DNA of 64,000 bases, from the NCBI GenBank assembly GCA_963798435.1, contig CAWCTF010000004.1, positions 62,001 through 126,000 of the forward strand, read 5' to 3'. The notes under the pieces are model-generated. The model saw only the letters and a list, made by a program, of their open reading frames with translations, searched no databases and was not told the origin of the DNA. Origin of the DNA: JALHST01 sp963798435 (lineage in GTDB: Bacteria > Bacteroidota > Bacteroidia > Flavobacteriales > Flavobacteriaceae). A program made the translations under genes and the position numbers. Numbering within the stretch: position 1 is the stretch's first letter; every line of letters starts with the position of its first letter. Below are positions 19,255-27,819 of this stretch, in pieces.

Positions 19255-20603
19255 AAAGGTTGAAGGCCTTCATCTATTTTGGCATGTGTGCATTCCTCTT
19301 GATGCTTGGCATGGGCTGTACCTCAAAAGAAATACCGAAAAAATCCCAGGAAGATGTTGCCGTCGAATGGGCCAAATTGGCCTTGCACATTACGCGATTT
19401 ACCCCTTCGAATTCCCCTACCTATGCCTCTCGGGCATTTGCCTATATTGGTCTTACAATGTACGAAGCCATTGTACATGGCTATTCGGAATATACCTCAA
19501 TGCAAGGGCAATTAAATGGTCTTGACCAGCTTCCTGATCCCGACCCGGATGCTATCTATGATTGGACCCTTTCCTTAAACGCTGCGGAAGCATCGATGCT
19601 AAAAAACATCTATGAACAGACTTCCGATGAGAACAAAGTGCGCATTGATTCCTTGGAAGCGAACCTCCTTGGCCAATTTTCTAGGAATATAGACAACGAA
19701 ATTGTGAAGCGGTCCATTGATTATGGAAAATCGGTCGCCGAAGCAATTTTTAAATGGTCTAAAACCGATGGTGGTCATAGGGCCTTTTTAAAAAATTTCG
19801 ACAAGAAGATGGTCTTTCCTGAACGGCCTGGTTCCTGGAAACCACCCTTATTTGCGCAATCCTTCAGTCATTATCCGTTGCACCCTCATTGGGGATCCAA
19901 CCGGACTTTTTTAAAAGCGGATGCTGAAATACCAGATCCGGATTATCTGCCTTATGATACCGTGCCGGGATCTCCATATTATGAGGAGTTCATGAAAGTA
20001 TATCGCAAAGACAGCATCCTGACTCAAGAAGAGAAGGAGGCCGCGATTTGGTGGGGCGATGATCCAGATGTTACTTTTACCCCACCAGGCCATTCCTTTT
20101 ACATAGCGACCTTAGCCTTGGAAAAAATGCGACCTCCTATGATAAAATGTGCCGAAGTGTACGCCAAAACGGGCATGGCGGTAGCAGATGCCTTCATTGA
20201 ATGTTGGAAATGGAAATATCATTTTTTTACCGAAAGACCCAATACATTCATTCCGAAATACATCGACGAAGAATGGGAGTCTTTCTGGCCCGACCCGCCT
20301 TTTCCCGCCTTTCCCTCAGGGCATGCCATTCAAGCGGCTGCAGCAGCCACAGTGCTCGAAGCAACCGTTGGCAAGAATTTTCATTTTGTTGATACCGCCC
20401 ACGAAGGTCGAAAGCGAGACGAAGTGCGGGAGACCGATTTTGTAATCCGATCTTTTGATTCGTTTTGGGCGGCAGCCCAAGAAACCGCCGATTCTCGATT
20501 CTATGGCGGTATCCACACCCCGCTCGATAACAAGGTAGGCCAAGAGGAAGGCGTAAAAATAGCGAATAACGTACTAGCACTGCATTGGAAAAAAAAGCCA
20601 TAA
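19251..20603 (+). CDS. PAP2-superfamily / vanadium-dependent haloperoxidase-like lipoprotein
   Basis: 450-residue protein with a signal ending in LGMGC (lipidated Cys23), so it sits in the envelope. The full vanadate/phosphate site of the PAP2-chloroperoxidase superfamily is present: K-x6-RP (K322, R329-P330), PSGH (355-358) and SR-x3-G-x-H-x3-D (S415 to D426, with H422 as the expected vanadate ligand or phosphate nucleophile). It overlaps the preceding FG-GAP gene by 4 bases, and the next gene starts 2 bases after its stop. It could oxidise halides with hydrogen peroxide, or be a phosphatase; sequence cannot decide, although the long helical N-terminal half resembles bacterial haloperoxidase-family members more than small acid phosphatases. 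Confidence 0.82.
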   Translation: MKRLKAFIYFGMCAFLLMLGMGCTSKEIPKKSQEDVAVEWAKLALHITRFTPSNSPTYASRAFAYIGLTMYEAIVHGYSEYTSMQGQLNGLDQLPDPDPDAIYDWTLSLNAAEASMLKNIYEQTSDENKVRIDSLEANLLGQFSRNIDNEIVKRSIDYGKSVAEAIFKWSKTDGGHRAFLKNFDKKMVFPERPGSWKPPLFAQSFSHYPLHPHWGSNRTFLKADAEIPDPDYLPYDTVPGSPYYEEFMKVYRKDSILTQEEKEAAIWWGDDPDVTFTPPGHSFYIATLALEKMRPPMIKCAEVYAKTGMAVADAFIECWKWKYHFFTERPNTFIPKYIDEEWESFWPDPPFPAFPSGHAIQAAAAATVLEATVGKNFHFVDTAHEGRKRDEVRETDFVIRSFDSFWAAAQETADSRFYGGIHTPLDNKVGQEEGVKIANNVLALHWKKKP

Positions 20604-20605
20604 AG

Positions 20606-22303
20606 ATGGGATGGAGTCCTTATCACATCCTGCTCCTTGGTTTCCTACTGCTCAATATAACAATCGGCAGGGGGCAGACCCCATTTACCGACGTGACCGA
20701 AGCCGCTGGTATTGATCACGAATTTAAGGTATATGAGGGCTTACTTGGTGGCGGCGCAACGGTATTCGACCTCAACAATGACGGTTTCGAAGATTTGTAC
20801 ATCACCAGTGGCATGAAAGACGATGCACTATATTTGAATAAAGGGGACGGCACTTTTCAAAACATTTATAATAAATCAGGTCTGGGCATTACCAAAAAGT
20901 ACGTGACCCAAGGTGTCACGAGTGCAGATGTAAATCGCGATGGCTTCAAAGATCTTTTTATAACAACGATTACCTCCAAAGACAGTGCACAAATTATCCC
21001 ACGTGCTAAAAACCTACTTTTTTTAAACAATGGCGATATGACCTTTCGGGATGTCACTACAGAATTTGGGCTCGATGAATTTTATTCATACAGTACGGGG
21101 GCCAGTTTTGGGGATGTCAATGCCGATGGATTTCCCGATATCTATGTCGGAAATTATTTTATTGAATATGATGGGCCATTAAGCGCTATAAATGCCTCTA
21201 CGATCGTCGGAGCAAATCAGACCGCAAAAGGATATCTCTTGATCAATCATGAAGGAAACACTTTCAAAAATGAATATGGCAAGTATGGGCTCACCTTTAA
21301 AGGATTTGGTTTCGGAGCACTTTTTACAGACTTTGACAACGACGGGGATCAAGATCTCTATGTAAATCACGATTTTGGATATAAAGCATTCCCCAATTTT
21401 TTAATGGAAAATCTTTATCCAAATAAGTGGTTCAAAGACATCAGTCAAGAAACCGGAATGGACCTCAAGATAAATTCAATGGGTTCGGCAGTCGGTGATT
21501 ATGATAACAATGGCTTTTTAGATTACTATGTGACCAACATTCGCTTTAACCATCTCATGGTAAATCAGGGACCAAAACATCCGTTTTTGGACAAAACAAA
21601 AGAAGTAGGTCTTTTTACCGCTGCGATTAGCTGGGGTGCCAATTTTGCCGATTTTGACCAGGATGGCGACCTGGATCTTTATGTTTCGAACGGGGACTTA
21701 AATCCAAATTGTTCTCCCATAGGCAATTTTTATTTTGAAAATGAAGACGGGAAGTTTACCGAAAAGGGTCGGTATATGGGGGTAAATGATTATGGAATCG
21801 GGAGGGGATCGGTCGTATTCGATATGGACAATGATGGTGACCTTGATCTTTTGGTGGTGAATCAAATACCCGTAAAGGAATATCCCGTAACATCGAACAC
21901 ACGTCTTTTTAGAAACGACCTGGCGAAAGGCAATTGGCTCAAAGTGGCGTTAGAGGGTACTGAAGCCGATAAAAATGGGATTGGTTCAAGGGTCGAAATT
22001 GTGACAGGGGGTATCCACATGATTCGTGAAATCGATGGGGGCGGATCAAGCCATCTCTCCCAGAATTCGACGATCGCCCATTTTGGTCTGGGTACTTCGA
22101 CGCGGGTAGATTCAGTAATCGTGACATGGGTCGGAGGCAAAAAACAACTTGTATTGAATCAAAAAGTCAATCAACTGTTGCTTATAAAAGAAATCAAAGG
22201 TGCGCATAAAAATTCATGGCTGATTTTCCTTTTTAGTGGTTTTGCCATGTTGGGGATCACAGCCTATCTTTTTAGTCGCAATAAAAAGGCAAAAAATCGT
22301 TGA
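20606..22303 (+). CDS. CRTAC1-like FG-GAP/ASPIC-UnbV protein with C-terminal membrane anchor
   Basis: 565-residue secreted protein. I chose the ATG at 20606, two bases after the previous stop, since the 7-codon TTG extension overlaps that gene; it gives a signal peptide ending near GRGQ. About seven FG-GAP calcium motifs are visible (DLNNDGFEDLYITSG, DVNADGFPDIYVGN, DFDNDGDQDLYVNHD, DMDNDGDLDLLVVN and others). An ASPIC/UnbV domain follows (GIGSRVEIVTGG, then DSVIVTWVGGKKQ), and a C-terminal hydrophobic helix (IFLFSGFAMLGITAYLF) before a basic tail, which would hold it in the inner membrane. Last gene of the susC cluster, distant in sequence from the larger FG-GAP protein. Function unknown. 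Confidence 0.85.
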   Translation: MGWSPYHILLLGFLLLNITIGRGQTPFTDVTEAAGIDHEFKVYEGLLGGGATVFDLNNDGFEDLYITSGMKDDALYLNKGDGTFQNIYNKSGLGITKKYVTQGVTSADVNRDGFKDLFITTITSKDSAQIIPRAKNLLFLNNGDMTFRDVTTEFGLDEFYSYSTGASFGDVNADGFPDIYVGNYFIEYDGPLSAINASTIVGANQTAKGYLLINHEGNTFKNEYGKYGLTFKGFGFGALFTDFDNDGDQDLYVNHDFGYKAFPNFLMENLYPNKWFKDISQETGMDLKINSMGSAVGDYDNNGFLDYYVTNIRFNHLMVNQGPKHPFLDKTKEVGLFTAAISWGANFADFDQDGDLDLYVSNGDLNPNCSPIGNFYFENEDGKFTEKGRYMGVNDYGIGRGSVVFDMDNDGDLDLLVVNQIPVKEYPVTSNTRLFRNDLAKGNWLKVALEGTEADKNGIGSRVEIVTGGIHMIREIDGGGSSHLSQNSTIAHFGLGTSTRVDSVIVTWVGGKKQLVLNQKVNQLLLIKEIKGAHKNSWLIFLFSGFAMLGITAYLFSRNKKAKNR

Positions 22304-22344
22304 TCAATGCCTTGCTAATGATCACTGAGGCCACATTCCCCAAG

Positions 22345-23349
22345 CTAGACCGTTCGTTGCATCAACCCTTCCCCAAAGTCACGCAATAGGTCTTTTTTGG
22401 TGTCAGAAATCGAAAGAAACTGCAGATTCCCGAAGGCTTTTTGGGTAAAGTGTGCGATTTCATCTTGTATTCTTAGTGCGGCACCCGAGCTTTGAAAAAG
22501 TTCTTTGATACTTTCTATTTTGTCAGAAGGGTCTTTGGGCTGGATCGAATAAAGATCGAGGAGGGCCTTTTTTTGCTCCGGGGTGGCCAATTCGATGGCT
22601 TTTAAATATAAATAGGTTTTTTTATTCGCTATAATATCTCCTCCGACCTGCTTCCCAAAGTTTTGAGGATTCCCAAATGCATCCAGATAATCATCCTGCA
22701 ATTGAAAGGCCAATCCAAGATTTTTCCCAAATTGATAGATCTTATTTTGCGATTCAATGGAAGCCCCGGCTATAATTGCGCCTAATTTTAAGGCAACCGC
22801 AATAAGGACCGCCGTTTTATATTCGATCATTTTGAGATATTCTGGCAGGGTTACATCATCCCGTTTCTCAAAATCCATGTCATATTGCTGCCCTTCGCAG
22901 ACCTGGCCCGCGGTTTGGCTGAACGCTATGACCAGTTGTCGAAAAGTAGCTCCTTCATAGTTTTCAAACAGTTGATAGGCCCGTATCAGCATTGCATCCC
23001 CCGAAAGTATCCCGGTATTGATACCCCATTTTTCATGAACTGTACGTTTGCCCCTTCGCATAGGTGCCGCATCCATAATGTCATCATGAACCAATGAAAA
23101 ATTGTGGAAAATCTCAATGGCCAAGGCAGCATCTAAAGCCTTACTAGATTGAGATCCAAAAATATCGGCCGATAGAAGGGCAAGAATCGGTCGCAAACGT
23201 TTGCCCCCCAAATTTAAAATATATGAAATAGGTTCGTATAAGGAAATAGGATCTTTGATGGCCACTTTTTGCTCCATAAAGGCAATGAAGGTGGCCCGAT
23301 AATCGTCTATCGACTGCATGCTTTCTACTTTTTTCAAAAATACATCCAT
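22345..23349 (-). CDS. Polyprenyl synthetase, probably geranylgeranyl diphosphate synthase
   Basis: 334-residue cytosolic prenyltransferase that joins isopentenyl diphosphate to an allylic primer. The first Asp-rich motif is DDIMD (89-93), the second DDYLD (219-223), with the GGKRLRP substrate-binding stretch before them. An aromatic residue (F84) five positions before the first motif is the feature that limits chain length to C20 in many GGPP synthases, so C20 for carotenoids is my preferred product; C15 or longer chains are not excluded. Convergent with the FG-GAP cluster and divergent from the sigma-factor gene. Confidence 0.88.
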   Translation of the reverse strand: MDVFLKKVESMQSIDDYRATFIAFMEQKVAIKDPISLYEPISYILNLGGKRLRPILALLSADIFGSQSSKALDAALAIEIFHNFSLVHDDIMDAAPMRRGKRTVHEKWGINTGILSGDAMLIRAYQLFENYEGATFRQLVIAFSQTAGQVCEGQQYDMDFEKRDDVTLPEYLKMIEYKTAVLIAVALKLGAIIAGASIESQNKIYQFGKNLGLAFQLQDDYLDAFGNPQNFGKQVGGDIIANKKTYLYLKAIELATPEQKKALLDLYSIQPKDPSDKIESIKELFQSSGAALRIQDEIAHFTQKAFGNLQFLSISDTKKDLLRDFGEGLMQRTV

Positions 23350-23417
23350 TTTAACAATTAATTCAATTCACGACTATATTCATCGCCCCCATGAAAAAAA
23401 TGATCCTGAAAATGCAA

Positions 23418-23425
23418 TAGATTTG
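23418..23425 (+). promoter_or_regulatory. Putative -7 element for the ECF sigma gene
   Basis: TAGATTTG matches TAnnTTTG, 47 bases upstream of the ATG at 23473. No TTTG is seen at the usual distance for -33. Confidence 0.4.
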
Positions 23426-23472
23426 AAATCCTTCGTCTTACTACATGAAGACTATATCAAAAAGCGTCTAGA

Positions 23473-24003
23473 ATGATTTCGGATACGGAAAATTACAAAA
23501 AACTGAAAACGTTCTTCGTTGATGAATACCATTCCCTTAAGACCTATGCAAAATCAAGAATCGACGATGCAGCAGACCGCGATGCCGAAGATATAATTCA
23601 AGATGTGGCCCTTACTATTTTTTCAAGGTCTGCAAATGCCACCCCGATCGACAACATTGCGGGTTTTGTGTACAATTCGATTCGGAATAGGATTATCGAC
23701 CTCATGAGAACCAAAAAAAATATCCTTAGGTCGAATGACAACACCGATGATCCAGGGTCTGAATTTCTCGAACTGGTGTATGGCGAATCTGATACTTCCT
23801 ATTCAGATGGAATGATCAATGAACTCAAGGGCGCTATTGAAAAGTTAAAACCGCCCTATCGTGCGATTATTATGGCCATCGATTATGAGGGGCAAACATA
23901 TAAGAAAGTCTCCCTGAAAACCGGCATCCCCATAGGAACCTTGATGTCACGGCGCCATAGGGCCCTTTCGATCTTGCTTAAGGAATTGGAATCTAAAAAA
24001 TAA
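23473..24003 (+). CDS. RNA polymerase ECF-type sigma factor
   Basis: 176-residue sigma-70 family factor. Region 2 covers about residues 20-85 (AEDIIQDVALTIFSR, then GFVYNSIRNRIIDLMRTKK) and region 4 about 120-170 (PPYRAIIMAIDYEGQTYKKV, GTLMSRRHRALSILLKEL). Region 3 is absent, as in ECF factors. The following gene, 23 bases downstream, encodes a small membrane protein in place of a recognisable FecR-type anti-sigma factor. No SusCD gene is adjacent downstream, so it is not an obvious FecI-type regulator of the cluster upstream. Confidence 0.88.
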   Translation: MISDTENYKKLKTFFVDEYHSLKTYAKSRIDDAADRDAEDIIQDVALTIFSRSANATPIDNIAGFVYNSIRNRIIDLMRTKKNILRSNDNTDDPGSEFLELVYGESDTSYSDGMINELKGAIEKLKPPYRAIIMAIDYEGQTYKKVSLKTGIPIGTLMSRRHRALSILLKELESKK

Positions 24004-24026
24004 AATAATCATTAAAATCTATCAAC

Positions 24027-24437
24027 ATGAAAGAATATATGGAGTATAAAGTGAAAAATAAAGCGAAAAGATTTGTCGTTATGGGGTTTAAAATATTCTT
24101 CGGCATCCTGGCCGGAATCGCCTTCGCCCTGCTCTTTGGGTATGGCATAATGTGGTTATGGAACTGGCTAATGCCCGCGATTTTTGGACTGCCTAGTGTC
24201 GGATATTGGCAGGCCGTAGGTATCCTCCTGCTGGCTAGGATACTATTTGGTAGCATGGGCGGGGGTCATTCACATAGCACGCGAAAACGAAAAATGCACG
24301 ATCGCTGGCAATCGAAAATGGCCTCATGCAATAAGAACGATTTTTCAAAGTGGAAACACTATGAGAAATTTTGGGAGGAAGAGGGCGAACAAGCCTACAA
24401 AGCCTATATGGAACGTTCGGACAAGAACGAATCCTAA
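24027..24437 (+). CDS. Small membrane protein paired with the ECF sigma factor
   Basis: 136 residues, not recognised as a named family. It has a basic N-terminus, two hydrophobic segments (about 20-45 and 55-75; IFFGILAGIAFALLFGYGIM and YWQAVGILLLARILFG), a His/Gly-rich GGGHSHS stretch, then a charged cytoplasm-like tail of about 50 residues (HDRWQSKM, KHYEKFWEEEGEQAYKAYM). The close spacing to the sigma-factor gene suggests a shared transcript. It could modulate that sigma factor as a membrane-bound anti-sigma or sensor, but no zinc-finger or FecR domain is seen. Confidence 0.7.
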   Translation: MKEYMEYKVKNKAKRFVVMGFKIFFGILAGIAFALLFGYGIMWLWNWLMPAIFGLPSVGYWQAVGILLLARILFGSMGGGHSHSTRKRKMHDRWQSKMASCNKNDFSKWKHYEKFWEEEGEQAYKAYMERSDKNES

Positions 24438-24478
24438 GACGATTTCCTTAATCAAATGTTAAATAATTGTAAAACTTT

Positions 24479-24506
24479 GGAAACTATAAATGTTTTTATA
24501 GTTTCC
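24479..24506. promoter_or_regulatory. 12-base perfect inverted repeat, candidate TetR operator
   Basis: GGAAACTATAAA and TTTATAGTTTCC separated by TGTT. It ends 5 bases before a TAnnTTTG box and 34 bases before the TetR-family start, the usual placement for autoregulation. Confidence 0.65.
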
Positions 24507-24511
24507 TGTTG

Positions 24512-24519
24512 TAGCTTTG
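24512..24519 (+). promoter_or_regulatory. Putative -7 element for the TetR-RND efflux operon
   Basis: TAGCTTTG matches TAnnTTTG; the ATG follows 21 bases later. The inverted repeat covers the region where the -33 element would lie. Confidence 0.55.
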
Positions 24520-24540
24520 CCGCCTGATTAAGTACAAACG

Positions 24541-25146
24541 ATGAAAGATAAAATTTTGGAGAAAGCCACTGATATGTTCTTGAACCTGGGGTTCAAGAGC
24601 GTGACGATGGACGACCTTGCCCATGAGATGGGCATTTCCAAAAAAACCATCTACACCCATTATGAGAACAAGACGAAATTAGTCGAGGATTGTACTTCCC
24701 AGCTGTTTTGTACGATATCGGAAGGTATTGAACACATATGCTCTTATGGGAAAAATCCGATTGAGGAATTGTACGAGATAAAGAAATTTGCCCTACTGCA
24801 TTTGAAGGACGAAAAATCATCCCCGCAGTATCAGCTTCAAAAATATTATCCGAAAATTCATGATCGGATCAAGGGAAAACAATTTGAAATGATGCAGGAG
24901 TGTGTCGTGGATAATGTAGAGCGGGGTATAAAATTGGGTATCTACCGGGAAAATCTAAATATTGATTTTGTATCACGAATCTACTTTTCAGGGGTAGTCA
25001 GCATAAAGGATCATAAACTGTTCCCCATCAATCAGTTTCCTATTATTAAGCTTATGGACGATTTTTTGGAATACCACTTGCGCGGCATTGTTACCCCGAA
25101 AGGCAGAAACATCTTAAACGCTATCATCAATTCAAACCAAGATTAA
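24541..25146 (+). CDS. TetR/AcrR-family transcriptional regulator
   Basis: 201-residue repressor. The N-terminal helix-turn-helix is clear (GFKSVTMDDLAHEMGISKKT, then IYTHYENKTKLVED); the C-terminal ligand domain is generic. It heads a four-gene efflux operon (TolC, adaptor, RND permease), the next start being 1 base after its stop. With the perfect inverted repeat over its own promoter it very probably represses the whole operon until a toxic ligand binds. The inducer is not predictable. Confidence 0.9.
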   Translation: MKDKILEKATDMFLNLGFKSVTMDDLAHEMGISKKTIYTHYENKTKLVEDCTSQLFCTISEGIEHICSYGKNPIEELYEIKKFALLHLKDEKSSPQYQLQKYYPKIHDRIKGKQFEMMQECVVDNVERGIKLGIYRENLNIDFVSRIYFSGVVSIKDHKLFPINQFPIIKLMDDFLEYHLRGIVTPKGRNILNAIINSNQD

Positions 25147-25147
25147 C

Positions 25148-26503
25148 ATGCGGAATCGAATTTTAACCCCTTTACTACTTTTATTGGCAAGTATGGCCTT
25201 CTCGCAAGAAGCTGCGCACAGTTTCACATTAGAGGAAGCGATCGACTTCGCATTAAAAAATAATTACAGTGCCATCAATGCGGAACGGGATGTCGTGGAT
25301 GCCCAAAAACAAAAATGGGAGACCATTGCTACGGGGCTCCCGCAAATAAGTGGTGCGGTAAGCTATCAAAATCAGCTGAAGCAGCCGATCTCATTGATTC
25401 CAGCAGAATTTTTTGGGGGTGAGCCCGGTACCTTTCAGGCCATTTCCTTTGGCCAACCACAACAGGCTTCGGCAACGGCAACGATGACCCAGCAAATTTT
25501 CGATGGCTCGTATATCGTGGGTGTGCAAGCAACCAAGGCATTTTTAAGCTATTATGCAAATAGCAAGGAAAAAACGGCCCTTGAAGTGCGCAAGGCTACC
25601 GTTGAGGCATACGGGAATGTACTTTTGGCTACCGAAAGTGTCGCCATACTCGAAAAGAACAAGGCAACTCTTGAGAAAAACCTGTTCGAGGCACAAAAAA
25701 TCTATGAAAATGGCCTTGGCGATGAGGAAAGTGTCGAACAATTAAAAATTACGCTGTCATCGGTCGACAATCAGTTGAAAAATGCCATTCGACTCAAACA
25801 GATTACCCTGCAAATGTTAAATCTGACAATGGGTATCGCCCTAGATGCCCCTACCCAATTGTCAGAGAATTTAGATGATCTCGCCCAAAAACAGATTGAT
25901 TTTTCACTTCCTGAGGCCGAATTCATTATTGAGAACAACGTAGATTATAAATTGGCCCTGAACCTGAATCAACAGCGGTATTTTGAATGGAAATTGGCCA
26001 AAAGCAGGGCGCTGCCTACCTTGAACGCGTTTGTCAATTATGGGGCTACGGCCTATTCGGATACCTTCAATTTTTTAAACAGCGATCAGCAATGGTTCGA
26101 TTCTTCCATCTTGGGATTTGATCTGAATATTCCGCTCTTTAGCTCTTTTAAAAGGAACGCCAGTACCCAACGTGCAAAGATCGCCTTGGAAAAAGCCAAA
26201 ACGCAATTGACGGAAGCAGAAGAACAAATTCGATTGCAACTGGAAAGTGCAAAAAGTGACTATATACTTGCTATTGAACAATATGCCACCGCAAAGGAAA
26301 ATCTTGGTCTGGCGGAGCGGATCGAAAATAAGAACCAGATCAAATATTTTGAGGGTATTGCCAGTAGTTTTGATCTTCGTCAAGCGCAGACACAACTCTA
26401 TACGGCCCAACAGGATTATCTACAATCAATGGTCGAAGTCGTAAACAAAAAAACGGCTTTGGAAACTATTATAAATCAACAAAATTTCGAAGTATCAAAA
26501 TAA
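25148..26503 (+). CDS. TolC-family outer-membrane efflux protein
   Basis: 451 residues with a signal peptide ending near MAFSQ. Two OEP repeats of coiled-coil helices and beta segments are recognisable (FTLEEAIDFALKNNYSAINA at the first, KLALNLNQQRYFEWKLAKSR at the second), with the typical LPTLNAFVNYG and LNIPLFSSFKR strands. It forms the outer-membrane duct for the adaptor and permease that follow. The start is 1 base after the regulator stop. Confidence 0.92.
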   Translation: MRNRILTPLLLLLASMAFSQEAAHSFTLEEAIDFALKNNYSAINAERDVVDAQKQKWETIATGLPQISGAVSYQNQLKQPISLIPAEFFGGEPGTFQAISFGQPQQASATATMTQQIFDGSYIVGVQATKAFLSYYANSKEKTALEVRKATVEAYGNVLLATESVAILEKNKATLEKNLFEAQKIYENGLGDEESVEQLKITLSSVDNQLKNAIRLKQITLQMLNLTMGIALDAPTQLSENLDDLAQKQIDFSLPEAEFIIENNVDYKLALNLNQQRYFEWKLAKSRALPTLNAFVNYGATAYSDTFNFLNSDQQWFDSSILGFDLNIPLFSSFKRNASTQRAKIALEKAKTQLTEAEEQIRLQLESAKSDYILAIEQYATAKENLGLAERIENKNQIKYFEGIASSFDLRQAQTQLYTAQQDYLQSMVEVVNKKTALETIINQQNFEVSK

Positions 26504-26524
26504 GCAACTATCAAACCTAAAAAA

Positions 26525-27694
26525 ATGAAGAAAATACTATCCATAGCCACAATTACACTTTTAGTTATCGCTTGTGGGAATAATAAAGAGCGTACCGTTG
26601 ATGAGATTATTGCACAAGGTGATTTGGAAGTGCTACGCGCCAAAAAAGCCGAAATTTCGGATCAGTTGACGACACTCGAGATGAATATAAAACTTTTGGA
26701 TTCTACGATTGCCACAAAAACGGGAGAAGAAAAATTGCCCTTGGTCACAACCATAACCACAACACCTCAGGAATTCAACCACTTTTTGGAACTTCAAGGT
26801 GACGTGAAGACCAAGCAGAATGTACTTGTATATCCAGAAATGTCGGGTACCCTAAAGAAAGTCTACGTTAAAAAAGGGCAGCGCGTGACGCAGGGACAAC
26901 TTTTGGCCACCATCGATGACGGAGGGATGTCAAGTCAATTGGAACAATTAAAAACACAGGCCGAATTGGCGAAGACTACGTTCGAACGACAAAAGCGCCT
27001 CTGGGAGCAGAAGATAGGCTCGGAAATACAATACCTTCAAGCCAAAACCCAATTCGAAGCCTCGGAAAATGCGGTAAATCAGGCGCAAAGCCAATTGGGG
27101 AAATCAACGATCCGGGCACCATTTGCTGGAATTATAGATGATGTTATCAAGGATCAGGGAACTGTTGTTTCTCCCGGACCGGGTTCTGAGGTATTCAGAA
27201 TCGTTAATTTATCGGACATGTATATTCAAGTCGATGTCCCCGAAACCTATTTGGGCCAAATAACCAATGGCAAATTGGCCCTTGTTTATTTTCCAGTGCT
27301 CGGAGATAGTGTTACCACCCAAATACGGGAGACCGGTAATTTTATTATGCCAGGGAATCGATCTTTTAGCGTTGAGATTGCCGTGCCTAACAAAGATGGC
27401 AGGATTAAACCCAACCTTTCGGCCAAAGTAAATCTCAATGATTATACAAAGAATGACGCCATTCTTATCCCTCAAAGTATCATTTCAGAGAATGCCGATG
27501 GCGAACAATACGTTTTTGTTGCACAAGCGCCAAATTCTGATAATGAAGCCGTTGTCAAGAAAACCATCATTACCACTGGGAAGACACAACGCGCAGCGGT
27601 AGAGGTGCTTTCGGGACTTTCGCAAGGTGACCATGTAATTCAGGAGGGCGCACGAAGTGTCAAGGATGGTCAAAAGGTAAAAATCCTGAACTAA
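26525..27694 (+). CDS. RND efflux periplasmic adaptor (HlyD/AcrA type)
   Basis: 389-residue lipoprotein (signal ending in LVIAC, Cys near residue 17). A predicted N-terminal helix (residues 25-65) precedes the lipoyl half GTLKKVYVKKGQRVTQGQLL, a helical hairpin (SSQLEQLKTQAELAKTTFER), the second lipoyl half (TIRAPFAGIIDDVIKDQGTV) and the beta-barrel and membrane-proximal domains. It links the inner-membrane pump to the TolC partner encoded just upstream. Confidence 0.92.
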   Translation: MKKILSIATITLLVIACGNNKERTVDEIIAQGDLEVLRAKKAEISDQLTTLEMNIKLLDSTIATKTGEEKLPLVTTITTTPQEFNHFLELQGDVKTKQNVLVYPEMSGTLKKVYVKKGQRVTQGQLLATIDDGGMSSQLEQLKTQAELAKTTFERQKRLWEQKIGSEIQYLQAKTQFEASENAVNQAQSQLGKSTIRAPFAGIIDDVIKDQGTVVSPGPGSEVFRIVNLSDMYIQVDVPETYLGQITNGKLALVYFPVLGDSVTTQIRETGNFIMPGNRSFSVEIAVPNKDGRIKPNLSAKVNLNDYTKNDAILIPQSIISENADGEQYVFVAQAPNSDNEAVVKKTIITTGKTQRAAVEVLSGLSQGDHVIQEGARSVKDGQKVKILN

Positions 27695-27695
27695 C

Positions 27696-27809
27696 ATGTT
27701 TGTATTAAAAGAAAATAACAGCGTTTTGAAGCCTAAAAGTTTAAGGCATGGATATGTGAATCCGGCCTACTTACCATTTATCAACGAATACATCAACCCT
27801 AACGCTTAA
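27696..27809 (+). CDS. Possible 37-codon small ORF between adaptor and permease
   Basis: ATG to TAA, starting 1 base after the adaptor stop and ending 10 bases before the permease start, so it fills the only sizeable gap in the operon. The peptide is hydrophilic with aromatic residues towards the end (NPAYLPFINEYINPNA). No signal peptide, membrane helix or known family. It may be chance. Confidence 0.22.
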   Translation: MFVLKENNSVLKPKSLRHGYVNPAYLPFINEYINPNA

Positions 27810-27819
27810 CGACCATACA

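Noticed and set aside
10704..22303. Ordinary polysaccharide utilisation locus
   Set aside because: SusCD is present but no glycoside hydrolase, lyase, sulfatase or HTCS regulator is within the cluster or directly beside it.
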